From Halomonas sp. TD01 (GTDB taxonomy: Bacteria; Pseudomonadota; Gammaproteobacteria; Pseudomonadales; Halomonadaceae): a stretch of 64,000 nucleotides of DNA. The position numbers were made by a program, and so were the translations under genes. Below the pieces are notes generated by a model. It was not told the origin of the DNA, ran no database searches, and was given only the letters and a program-made list of their open reading frames with translations. The stretch covers positions 4,030,001-4,094,000 of the forward strand of contig NZ_OV350343.1 in the NCBI RefSeq assembly GCF_923868895.1, in the 5' to 3' direction. Each line of letters opens with the position of its first letter. Within the stretch, counting starts at the first letter, position 1. Shown one piece after another: positions 40,024 to 49,100 of the stretch.

Positions 40024-40653
40024 TATGTGCGGACCACGACGCTCCAGCGCCCAAACGCTTTCACTGCGCCCTCGCTCATCAGCCTCTCTGTTTTCAACCA
40101 GTTCAACGCGAAAGTTGGGCACAAACAAATGTTCAATTTCACGGTTGGGCACGCTGTAGGGCGGGCCTATATTGCCTTCATCGTGAGTTAATCCCACTAA
40201 TAACCCTCTAGCACCAGGTGGTACTAATTGAGCAAGGTGAAAGGCGTAGCGCTCTCGAGTAGCGGGAGGTAGCGCAATCAGTGAGGCTCGGTCATAAAAC
40301 GCACCCACTTCTGCCGCTTGCTTGATGTGTAAATGAAAAAAATCACCACACCATAGTTCGACGCTGCCCTGGCGTGAAACATTGAATCCAGCCTGCGTAT
40401 AGCGCGATACGCCTGCATTGCGCTGTGCTAGAAACTGCTCTATCGCCTCAGGTGCCAGCTCAATACCCAGTACGGGATGCCCTTCATCTGCCAGCCAACG
40501 CATATCCAGACTTTTTCCGCATAACGGCACAAGCACCTTGGCACCAGGCGTCACATTGAGCGTAGGCCAGTATTGAACCAACGCAGGATGCGTATCGGAC
40601 AAATGAAAGCCGATACGACCCTCTTGCCAACGTTGACGCCAGGGATTTTCCAT
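40021..40653 (-). CDS. tpm: thiopurine S-methyltransferase
   Basis: SAM-dependent methyltransferase of 210 residues. It has the TPMT start ENPWRQRWQEGRIGFHLSDTHPAL, the SAM-binding VLVPLCGKSLDMRWLADEGHPVLGIELA, and YDRASLIALPPATRERYA. In bacteria this family methylates selenium and tellurium compounds as well as thiopurines, so metalloid tolerance is a likely role. The ATG at 40653 with GAGGTGG upstream is preferred over a GTG three codons earlier. Confidence 0.94.
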   Translation of the reverse strand: MENPWRQRWQEGRIGFHLSDTHPALVQYWPTLNVTPGAKVLVPLCGKSLDMRWLADEGHPVLGIELAPEAIEQFLAQRNAGVSRYTQAGFNVSRQGSVELWCGDFFHLHIKQAAEVGAFYDRASLIALPPATRERYAFHLAQLVPPGARGLLVGLTHDEGNIGPPYSVPNREIEHLFVPNFRVELVENREADERGRSESVWALERRGPHI

Positions 40654-40704
40654 TGAGACCACCTCGTACTCAAAATTTCGCGTAACGCTTATTTTAGAAC
40701 CTGT

Positions 40705-41340
40705 TTAAAACCAGCGATCTCTCTTCTTACGACGACGCGGTAAATGGGGAACAATCAGACCGACTAATAACCCAGCCCCGGCAACCCCGCCGCCATACAT
40801 GAAATAGCGCATAAGTAAGTCTTCTTCTTGCGTGTCTAGACGCGCCTGCAATGCACGCACCTGCTGCCGAGACTGCTCTGCTTCACTATCGAGTTCTCGG
40901 TTACGCGCTTCTAACTCGACGATCCGCTGTTCACGGATATCAAGCGTTTCTGTCATAGAAGATACTCGTTGATCCCAAGTATCGTTAATACCATTCAACT
41001 CTTGAGTGAGCTCATCTACTTGCGCTTGTAATACAGGCAACTGTTCACGGGCACTCGGGTTTTGCTGTAGCTCGCTGCTGAGCACCCAAACTGTATCGCC
41101 GCTATTGCTGCGTACACGAGTATAATCACCGCTTGTTTCAAGCACCTCGACTTGCTCACCCGCATTTAACGTTCCTACAATGCGATAGCCATCGGTGGGG
41201 CCGCTACGCACATACGTGCTTAGCTCATCACTTACCCAGGCTTGGTTATCAGACTGGGCAAATGCAGGAGTTCCTCCGATACTCAACAACACGCCAACAG
41301 CAGCGGCGTAACAACTACTACGAAGTTTATTTACTTGCAT
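40705..41340 (-). CDS. SH3-domain, coiled-coil membrane protein (YgiM/TIGR04211 type)
   Basis: Protein of 211 residues with signal peptide to about residue 29 (TPAFAQ), a bacterial SH3 domain at about 33-92 (WVSDELSTYVRSGPTDGYRIVGTL, GDTVWVLSSELQ), a long coiled coil at about 95-175 (repeated Q/E/L heptads), and a C-terminal membrane segment YFMYGGGVAGAGLLVGLIV with a basic tail RRRKKRDRWF. This is the TIGR04211 layout. It is anchored in the inner membrane with the SH3 domain in the periplasm, probably touching the cell wall; precise role unknown. Confidence 0.85.
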   Translation of the reverse strand: MQVNKLRSSCYAAAVGVLLSIGGTPAFAQSDNQAWVSDELSTYVRSGPTDGYRIVGTLNAGEQVEVLETSGDYTRVRSNSGDTVWVLSSELQQNPSAREQLPVLQAQVDELTQELNGINDTWDQRVSSMTETLDIREQRIVELEARNRELDSEAEQSRQQVRALQARLDTQEEDLLMRYFMYGGGVAGAGLLVGLIVPHLPRRRKKRDRWF

Positions 41341-41427
41341 GACGTCATGTCCTGATTTTAAAAAAACGCGCGAGGCCGACGAAGCCAATCGCGCGATCGC
41401 TCAAAGCGGTGCGCTTGTCTTAGGCGC

Positions 41428-41757
41428 TTACCCTTCCCCACGAGGCGGCAATGGGAAGGGACGAGGAAACTCTGCGACGCGGGCATCGCTCTTAACTGCT
41501 TTCAAAGGGCCTTCACGTTCGACTTCATCAATACGCACAATGGAGTTCAGCGGCAGGTAGCTGCGCTTAACGCCTTCAAAAGTGCGCTGCAATTTTTCCG
41601 CCCCTGGATCAACAACAACCCGCGACGCATCGTCAAAGACAAACTCCTCGACTTCAATAAAGCCCCAGAGTTCGCTTTGAAAGATTTCTCTGACGTATAA
41701 ATCCCATATTTCACCTTGTTGGTGAACCACCACACGGTAAATCGGCTTGGCCGCCAT
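41428..41757 (-). CDS. DUF1820 family protein
   Basis: Small cytoplasmic protein of 109 residues typical of DUF1820, with YRVVVHQQGEIWDLYVREIFQSELWGFIEVEEFVF near the N-terminus and YLPLNSIVRIDEVEREG in the middle. The family is almost confined to gammaproteobacteria and has no known function. It lies upstream of the SH3-domain gene on the same strand, 87 bases apart. Confidence 0.85.
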   Translation of the reverse strand: MAAKPIYRVVVHQQGEIWDLYVREIFQSELWGFIEVEEFVFDDASRVVVDPGAEKLQRTFEGVKRSYLPLNSIVRIDEVEREGPLKAVKSDARVAEFPRPFPLPPRGEG

Positions 41758-41970
41758 CTTGGCCTATTCCTCTTGCCACTTGAACATAATGTTAAGGCGT
41801 CTAGCCTACCATACTCACGGGTTTGCTCTTTAGTACGCCATCATCAAAAGCGCTTATTTTTGGCTATTTTCATCTTCAGAGGCTCCTAATTGGCCGATAG
41901 GTTGCTCTATCGTGTATGGTGAAGTAAGTGGTCTGGCAACTTTATTCACTCACCCACAGGAGTCACTATC
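41758..41970. other. intergenic region ahead of the ATP-grasp gene
   Basis: A 213-base gap that must hold the divergent promoters of the DUF1820 gene and the ATP-grasp/papain-like pair. No operator-like repeat was seen by eye. CAGGAGTCAC just before 41971 is the ribosome-binding site of the ATP-grasp gene. Confidence 0.4.
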
Positions 41971-43194
41971 ATGCAAAAGGATCCCAATAAGGGCTATATC
42001 GCCCTATTAGGTTGGAGCCTCAATGCGATCGAAGCGGCAGAGAATTTTGACCGCCGTTACATCGTAGTTGCACCCGACTGGGCCGAGGAGTACTGCCAAA
42101 AACATGACATCCCCTACGTTCCATGGAATTTTGAGCGCCTGAATGACCGCTCTATCGAAATTGCTGAAACGCTGAAAGAGAAAGGCGTTGATGTTGCAAT
42201 TCCGCTTTATGAAGAGACCGTGGAGTGGGCGGGCGCGATTAACTCACTGCTGCTCGATAATCCACGCATTTATGGCCAGTCGCTGTTGCTACGCGACAAA
42301 GCACTAATGAAGCGCCGCGCCCAGCTAGGCGGCATTCGCGTGGGTATTTTTGAAGAAGCCCACGATAAAGACGACGTTGTCCGCTTTCTTAAGCGCGTTA
42401 ACCAAACGCTACTCAAGCTCGATGGTGATCCCAACGACCCCATCCACCTGAAAGCGTTTGATAAGGCTGGCTGTCTTGGCCACCGGGTGATCCGTACACC
42501 GGATGAAGTGGATACTATCCCTGACGAAGAATTTCCGGTGCTAATGGAGTCTCACCTGGACGGCTGGGAATTCGCCGTTGAAGCGTGGATTCACGATGGC
42601 AAAATCGCGTTTCTGAATATTTCAGAGTACGTGACACTTGGCTATTCAGTGTTTGTGCCCGCTTCTCCAGAGCTCGAAAAGTACCGCGAACAGATCACGA
42701 CGCAAATCGAAAAACTGATCAAAGCATTTGATATTGATTTCGGCTTAATTCACCCCGAATACTTTGTCACCAGCGACGGTGAAATGTACTTTGGCGAAGT
42801 CGCTTATCGCCCACCTGGCTTCAAAGTCTTTGAGCTTCTCGAACGAGTTTACGGCTTTAACGCCTATCAGGCGTCTATGCTGGTCTTCGATCCTAACAGC
42901 ACCAAAGAAGAAGTCGCTGCCTTCTTTCCAAAAGAAGTGGTCGACGCAGATGGATTCGCGGGTTGCTTTGGCGTATACCCCCGTCGTCGGGTTGTTAGCC
43001 GCCTAGAGATTCCTGAAGAAACAGAGGATCACCCCTACTTTGAATCTCACGAACTGACCACACCGGTTGAAGAAACCGTTACTAAACGCACCGCGTTTGG
43101 TACCCACTGGGGCTTGGTCTACTTTAAAGGCGAAGACGCACACACTATTCGTGATCTGCTTAAACGCCAAGAAGACCTCGACTTCTATGTATAA
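41971..43194 (+). CDS. ATP-grasp ligase, unusual metal site
   Basis: A 407-residue ATP-grasp protein that would activate a carboxylate as acyl phosphate and join it to an amine or thiol. A PreATP-like domain covers about 1-105. The ATP-grasp fold has RDKALMKRRAQLGGIRV (about 108-124), LKAFDKAGCLGHRV (160-173, with Lys 161), ESHLDGWEFAVEAW (193-206) and HPEYFVTSDGEMYFGEVAYRPPG (261-283). In the usual ExNxR metal motif the sequence is EVAYR (276-280), so the Asn is Ala. A C-terminal part of about 100 residues (GVYPRRRVVSRL to the end) is not a standard extension that I recognise. The gene is followed after 30 bases by a 677-residue protein with papain-like residues, and they are very probably one operon. 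Substrate unknown. Confidence 0.8.
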   Translation: MQKDPNKGYIALLGWSLNAIEAAENFDRRYIVVAPDWAEEYCQKHDIPYVPWNFERLNDRSIEIAETLKEKGVDVAIPLYEETVEWAGAINSLLLDNPRIYGQSLLLRDKALMKRRAQLGGIRVGIFEEAHDKDDVVRFLKRVNQTLLKLDGDPNDPIHLKAFDKAGCLGHRVIRTPDEVDTIPDEEFPVLMESHLDGWEFAVEAWIHDGKIAFLNISEYVTLGYSVFVPASPELEKYREQITTQIEKLIKAFDIDFGLIHPEYFVTSDGEMYFGEVAYRPPGFKVFELLERVYGFNAYQASMLVFDPNSTKEEVAAFFPKEVVDADGFAGCFGVYPRRRVVSRLEIPEETEDHPYFESHELTTPVEETVTKRTAFGTHWGLVYFKGEDAHTIRDLLKRQEDLDFYV

Positions 43195-43224
43195 TCCCCG
43201 CTACGGCTGGGATAAGGAGTCAAT

Positions 43225-45258
43225 GTGACGATCAATCAAGAGGCATCTTCAACTGAAGATGGCAAGCTCAAAGGATTGCTGAGCAAATTTGATGATGCAG
43301 TGCGCCTGCTTTCGCAGGCGCCTGCTTTTTCTAAACCGGCGAAACTGCCCCGCGTAATGGATACTGCGCGCCGAATCTTGATGCAAGAGGGTGGCTGCGC
43401 CGCCCTCGAAGCACGCGCGGCGGATTTTGAATCCGCCGGTGTGTTTGCAGGCTCAGACTGGGAGACCCCGCAGTTCTTAGTGCCCACCCTTACCACGTTC
43501 TCTCTAAAAAGTGCTGACGCCAATATGGTGGTTATTGAAGCTCTGAGTGAACTGCGGCTTTTAGCAGTCGCCAAAGGTGATTACTTACACGCACTGGTAT
43601 CCCAAGAGCATGCACACCACTATTTAACACAAGTGATGGCCATCAACTTATGGCTGTTATTTAACGCGCCAAGCGAGGCCGAACGGGAGACCCAGGGACG
43701 ATTAGCAACTATCCCCAGGCAACTGTTTAAACACTTAGCCGATCGCATCGGTTACGAACATGTTATTGATCAGCTCATTGATGAAATATGGCGTATTTTA
43801 AAGCAGCGCCCTATTCAAGTTGATCCCATCAAACAGATGATCACCCAAATTGCGCTGTGCCAAGTCAATCCTGAAATTGATTTGGGAGCAAGTGGTCAAG
43901 GGGCTGACAGGCTGGTTAGCTCGCTTTTCGGACCAACCCAAGCTTGCCGCGAAGACCCTGGCGTTGAGCTTTACCGTGAACGCCTGGAACGTATGGATAA
44001 CGCTGCTTTGCAAGCGGAATCCACGGGTTTCGCTCGTGCTATGCACGACACAGGACTGGTATCGCCCTATCATACGGTACTCATGCGCTATTTACTGGAA
44101 GAGGGAGACCACCTGCTATCAGAAGCACTGGGACTCTCATCGACCGGACGTGACTGCTTACTCTGCTATCGTGAACTGGTTCATGCGCTGATTCGCAGCG
44201 GTGTTTATCCTGCCACAGCCCAAGCGGTTTATGGCTTGGCACTATTACTTGAGCGGGGCATTCTCTATCAACCCCCCGTCGCTCCCGCTATGTGGCGCCA
44301 GCTCAACCTGAAGCTTTCAGAATGGTCAGAAGCACGATTGAATATTGCCTATGGCGACGACGCGTCACCCCGCGCCCGTCTGATTGAAGGCGTGCTTTGC
44401 ATGCTAGGGCTGCCGCTAGGCGTAGGACAGGGCAATAATCCTACCTGCCAGTCAGCGAGAGCGCTCTCTATGTGGGCCTACAACGATCCTGACTATTTGC
44501 TACAAATGGTGGCCTGGGCCGCGCGTGATGATGAAATCATTATGCATTTTGAAGGACAGTCAATCTCTTCAATGGAAAGTGCGTCTGGCGTTGCATCCGA
44601 ACTACCGATGGACCTAGACCCAGCTTCCTTGATTGTTGTCCCGCATCTAGACCGTATTTACGCTGAGATGGGTAGGCGCTGCATTGGCCGTGAAGGTGAC
44701 CCCCACCGCTGGGTTAACCCAGAGTTTCACGGTTGGTGGTCAGGACGGGGTTTTAGCATTAACGTTGATGTTGCCACCGGCCAACTTATCGGAGTGGATA
44801 GCTTTATTCGTCACTTCTACGCTAGCTATCACCCTTATTACAATGGCAATCAGCCGCTGATTCATCCTCAGCCTGCTGGCATTGCTGTCACTGACAGTGC
44901 TGCCCGCTTTATTGGCTGGCATGCGATTACAATTTTGCGTGCCTCTTTAGATCCTAACGATGTAATGAGGATCTATTTTTACAACCCCAATAACGACAGC
45001 GGCCAGGACTGGGGGGATGGTGTTAAAGTCAGCACTTCAGGTAATGGAGAACGCTTTGGCGAGGCCTCGTTACCCTTCGCACAGTTCACGTCTCGATTAT
45101 ATATTTACCATTATGACCCGTTGGAGCGTGGCGAGCTGGCCACGGTAACGGAAGAGGAGCTTGAGTCCGTAAAAGGCTATCTGCATCGTAGTTGGGGGGG
45201 GAGCCGTTTACCCCCTACTGAGCTACAGGCAGATGAGGGGCCACACTCCCCGACGTGA
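43225..45258 (+). CDS. unknown 677-residue protein, possible papain-like Cys peptidase/transferase
   Basis: I do not recognise a family. The N-terminal 390 residues look all-helical, with no signal peptide or membrane segment. The C-terminal part has an ordered set that could be a papain-like catalytic triad: Cys 408 in GNNPTCQSARALSMWAYN at the start of a helix, His 566 in GWHAITILRA at a strand, and Asn 587 in IYFYNPNND just after the next strand. Cys-helix, His-strand, Asn/Asp-strand is the order in papain, transglutaminase and YopT-type folds. Trp-rich PEFHGWWSGRGFS and YNGNQP lie between. The start is a GTG with AAGGAG five bases upstream. It follows the ATP-grasp gene by 30 bases, suggesting a functional pair. 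TlyA begins 40 bases after it. Confidence 0.7.
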   Translation: MTINQEASSTEDGKLKGLLSKFDDAVRLLSQAPAFSKPAKLPRVMDTARRILMQEGGCAALEARAADFESAGVFAGSDWETPQFLVPTLTTFSLKSADANMVVIEALSELRLLAVAKGDYLHALVSQEHAHHYLTQVMAINLWLLFNAPSEAERETQGRLATIPRQLFKHLADRIGYEHVIDQLIDEIWRILKQRPIQVDPIKQMITQIALCQVNPEIDLGASGQGADRLVSSLFGPTQACREDPGVELYRERLERMDNAALQAESTGFARAMHDTGLVSPYHTVLMRYLLEEGDHLLSEALGLSSTGRDCLLCYRELVHALIRSGVYPATAQAVYGLALLLERGILYQPPVAPAMWRQLNLKLSEWSEARLNIAYGDDASPRARLIEGVLCMLGLPLGVGQGNNPTCQSARALSMWAYNDPDYLLQMVAWAARDDEIIMHFEGQSISSMESASGVASELPMDLDPASLIVVPHLDRIYAEMGRRCIGREGDPHRWVNPEFHGWWSGRGFSINVDVATGQLIGVDSFIRHFYASYHPYYNGNQPLIHPQPAGIAVTDSAARFIGWHAITILRASLDPNDVMRIYFYNPNNDSGQDWGDGVKVSTSGNGERFGEASLPFAQFTSRLYIYHYDPLERGELATVTEEELESVKGYLHRSWGGSRLPPTELQADEGPHSPT

Positions 45259-45298
45259 GGCTCGCTAGAAGCGTTTAATAACCGCCATATTGACGACA

Positions 45299-46060
45299 AT
45301 GACTCAACTGACACGTTTAGACCAACTACTGGTCAGCCAAGGGCTGGCCAGTTCTCGTACGCGCGCACAGCGGTTGATTCGCAACGGTCGCGTGTACCTT
45401 CAAGATGGCACACCTCTCGGCAAGCCATCCGAAAAGTGGCCGCTGGATACCTTGCTTCATATCGATGAAGACCCAGAGGAACGCTACGTTTCCCGTGCAG
45501 GCTTAAAACTAGAGGGCGTTCTTAACGCACTTAACATGCGACTGGATGGACGCGTCGTGTTAGATATTGGCCAATCAACGGGGGGCTTTACCGATTGTTC
45601 ACTTCAATTTGGTGCCTGTCATGTCATAGGTGTTGAAGTTGGCCATACACAGTTAGCCGAGCGCTTACGTGGCGACCCAAGGGTCACTTGTCTAGAAGGC
45701 TTAAATGCCCGTCATATGACGTCATCGACAGCCCTTCAAAACGCCGTGGCTAACCATCCTATCGACATGGCCGTGATGGACGTTTCGTTTATCTCGCAAA
45801 CACTAATCTTGCCCGAGATTGCCCCTCTTTTACCCACGGGGGGGCAACTACTTTCATTGGTAAAACCACAGTTTGAGCTAGAACCAGGCGCCCTGGATAA
45901 GCGTGGCATTGTGCGTAACGCTAGCCGTTATGCCGACGTGGAGCAAAAGATACGCGATGCTTGCACTGAATGCAGGTTACTCATAAGCCACTGGCAGGAA
46001 AGCCCGATTACCGGCGGCGACGGTAATCGGGAATTTTTACTACTGGCCACTAAACACTAA
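45299..46060 (+). CDS. tlyA: TlyA-family S4/FtsJ rRNA methyltransferase
   Basis: RNA 2'-O-methyltransferase of 253 residues, with an N-terminal S4 RNA-binding domain (RLDQLLVSQGLASSRTRAQRLIRNGRVYL, about 5-35), the YVSRAGLKLEG linker and an FtsJ-like domain with DIGQSTGGFTDC and DVSFISQTLILPEI. LVKPQFELE is the catalytic-region motif. TlyA proteins methylate 16S and 23S rRNA; some have been described as haemolysins. ATG at 45299 is preferred over a TTG three codons upstream. It could be co-transcribed with the preceding pair. Confidence 0.9.
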   Translation: MTQLTRLDQLLVSQGLASSRTRAQRLIRNGRVYLQDGTPLGKPSEKWPLDTLLHIDEDPEERYVSRAGLKLEGVLNALNMRLDGRVVLDIGQSTGGFTDCSLQFGACHVIGVEVGHTQLAERLRGDPRVTCLEGLNARHMTSSTALQNAVANHPIDMAVMDVSFISQTLILPEIAPLLPTGGQLLSLVKPQFELEPGALDKRGIVRNASRYADVEQKIRDACTECRLLISHWQESPITGGDGNREFLLLATKH

Positions 46061-46082
46061 CAACAAAGCATTTAATAACAAT

Positions 46083-46137
46083 CGCTTAAGAATAAGCACT
46101 TAAGAATAAGCACTTAAGAATAAGCACTTAAAACAAG
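46083..46137. repeat. tandem 14-base repeat after tlyA
   Basis: A unit CACTTAAGAATAAG occurs as 46083-46096 (one mismatch), 46097-46110, 46111-46124 and a degenerate 46125-46137, starting 22 bases after the tlyA stop. Probably slippage in an AT-rich spacer between convergent genes; the CTTAAG palindromes could pair weakly with each other. Confidence 0.95.
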
Positions 46138-46157
46138 CCCCAATGCTAACCTAGCCA

Positions 46158-49100
46158 TTAGCTTAGGTTAGCAGGAGGCAGTCGGTTAGCTGATTGTACT
46201 TTAACTGATTCGCCTCGGTCACGGTGCAACCACACGTCCATTTGCTCGAAGGCCACCCGCACACCCGCCTCACGGAACAACTCATCAACCCGGCAGTTAA
46301 CTTCGTCCGCAGCAAACAGCCGGTCAAGCAAATCGTTGACGAAAATACGCAGCTCAAAATTCAGGCTGTGCGGCCCGTAGTTCAGACAGAAAACCTGAGG
46401 CTCGGGGTCTTCTAGTACGCGGGGGTTTTCGTCGGCGGCCTGACGCAGCAGCGTATGCACTAAAGGCAAATCAGACCCGTGAGTAACCCCGTACGTCAGC
46501 ACTACGCGGGTCACATTATCCGAAAGTGACCAGTTGATGAGCTGATCCGTCACAAAGGTTTTATTGGGAATGATGATTTCTTTTCGGTCAAAGTCAGTCA
46601 CTGTGGTGGCTCGAATGCGGATCCGACTCACCGTGCCATGAAGATTCCCAAGCGTAATGGTGTCACCAATCCGAATTGGGCGTTCAAACAGAATAATCAA
46701 GCCAGAAATAAAGTTGGCAAATATCTCCTGAAGCCCAAAGCCTAAGCCCACACTCAGTGCCGCCACCAGCCACTGCAATTTATTCCAGGAAACACCCAGC
46801 GTCGCCAACGCCATCACGACGCCAGTTCCAACAATAGTGTAGGAGAGCAGCGAGCTAATGGCATAAGCACTACCCTGCTTTAATGACAAGCGCGAAAGCA
46901 CCATCACTTCCAATAAGCCGGGCAAGTTACGCGCCATGATAAAGGTAACGGCGACTACAAGCAGCGCAGTGAACACATCGGAAATCGATAGCGCGTCTCC
47001 GACCAAGTCACCCTCTTCCGCATCCCATATTGACACCTGATCTAAATAGCCCAGCACCGCCAGTAGGTCTGACCACACCAGGTACAGCAGGGCACTAAAA
47101 CCTATTAACAAAATCAACTTCGATAGGCGCAATGATTGCGAGTTGATTTTCTCCATATCTAAAGGAGGCTCTTCAACGACCTCAACCCCTCCTTCTGCGC
47201 CCTCTTGCACTTGAGCATGACGTCTAGCAAGCGCTCGCCGATAAGCTAACCGCCGTGCTGCAACTGCTAAGCTACGCACCACGGTGGCTTCAACAACGAC
47301 CCACAAGCCCAGCAGATAAAGGGTTATTGCAAAACGTGCAACTAGGCGCAACGCCGTATACTCGTACCCCCACACCACAAGGCCTAGTAGCACAAGTGGT
47401 ACCGACGCCATCGCAAGACCTAGCACCAGCCGAAATAGCCGCACACCGAAAAACGGGACATGAGATAAGATTAACAGCGCCAACCACCAGCTCATCGCCA
47501 CCAAACCAGCGGCAAAAACCCCTATCGCCACCGGGCGCAACGCCAGCGGTGTTTCCATTTGACCTGAGAGCGCGGCAATAACGACCACAGGCGCTAACGC
47601 CAGTCCTAAACCACCCAGCAACTTACGCAACCGCGCAGTATAAGCCGGGGCCCAGGTGAAATGACGCTCTGCAACTCCGTCAGAGACAAGAAGCCGACGC
47701 CCCCAAGCCACAACCACCCAGCTAAGCGCCAATTGCATCAGCGCTGGCGAAACACTGCTTGCTAGTGCGCCTTCAGCCTCACTTAGAGCAACACCAACCC
47801 CCGCCAACCCTAAGGGCCCTGGCAGCGCCAGCAGCACATTTAAAAGCACCGCCTTTATCGTATGTAACTGAGTATCACTTTTCAGCCGACCAATTTGGGA
47901 GTGAATGAGCGCAAGCCGTGACTTAATTTGTCGACGCAGCCCGATCAGAGCCACGCCAAGCACAATAAGCGGAGCGCCAATCAGCATGCGCCATGAAAAA
48001 CCCTGCCATTGAGTGGGTAAAATCGCCCGCCACTCTCCTTCTAACCACTCCTGCTGAAGGTTATGGGGAATTTGCCGCAGCCAGTTAATATCCAACGGAC
48101 GGCTGTTGGCCACCCAAAATAGCTGCTCATCAATGGTTGCCCGCAAATCGCGCGTCGTCGCCAATAGCTGTTGTTGGTTTAGCTGCAGCTCAATAGCAGC
48201 ACTCAGCAAGCTGCCGTAAGACTGCTCAAGCTGCTCTACCAATTCACGGCGCGATTGATAAAGTCGCGTCAAAGAGTCCACCAACCCTGGAGTGACATCA
48301 ACCCCAGCTTCCTGCAAACGCTGAGCAGCCAAGCGATCACTTTGACGCAGCTGGTCGCGCTGACGAATCAAGTCAAATTGCTTGAGTCGCAAATCGGCAA
48401 TTTCATCTTGCAAGTCACGCCTTGGCGCGACTAGCGGTAACGACTGGCGCTGCTCTCGAAGAATACGTGACAACAGCTGGCTACCACGGATAGCGTCAAT
48501 TTGCTCGTTAAGGCTGCGCTGAAGTTGCCGCACATGATCTAGCTGGCGCTGTGCCTCTATATTTTCACGTATAATGCCGTTCGCTCGATCCGTGGCTCTC
48601 AGCAACTCAAGACTCAACGCTTGATTCGTTTGCTGAGCATTGAGTACCACAGGATGCCCTTCGGCGATCAGCGGGTCGTTCTTTGCTGCGTCTGCAATGG
48701 CTTGCTCAGAAACAAGCCGCCGCTGGCGGTCAATCACGCCTTGCAATAAGTTAAGCTGCTGCTCCTGCTGGTCTATTTGCAGCTCAATGAGCTCACGGCG
48801 CTCTTGAGCCAATTCGCGCAACCGACTGTTGGCACTCAGTTCGCGTTGGTTAAGGTTTACTTCCTGTTCAGCGAGGGCACGCTCAATGCGCCACTGAATT
48901 AGTTGTGCATCGTGGCGCGCCGACAGTTGCCGATCCCCCAGTAAGGCTTCTCGTTCATCAGATTGACGGCGTAAGTTTTCAGCTCGCTGTAACGCATCTG
49001 AAATTGCTTGCTGAGCGCGCTCAGGCAGTGTTTGCGCTGCCAACAACTGCGAATTCACTTCGGCTAATTGGCTTTGAAGCTGCTGAAGCTCTACCACTGC

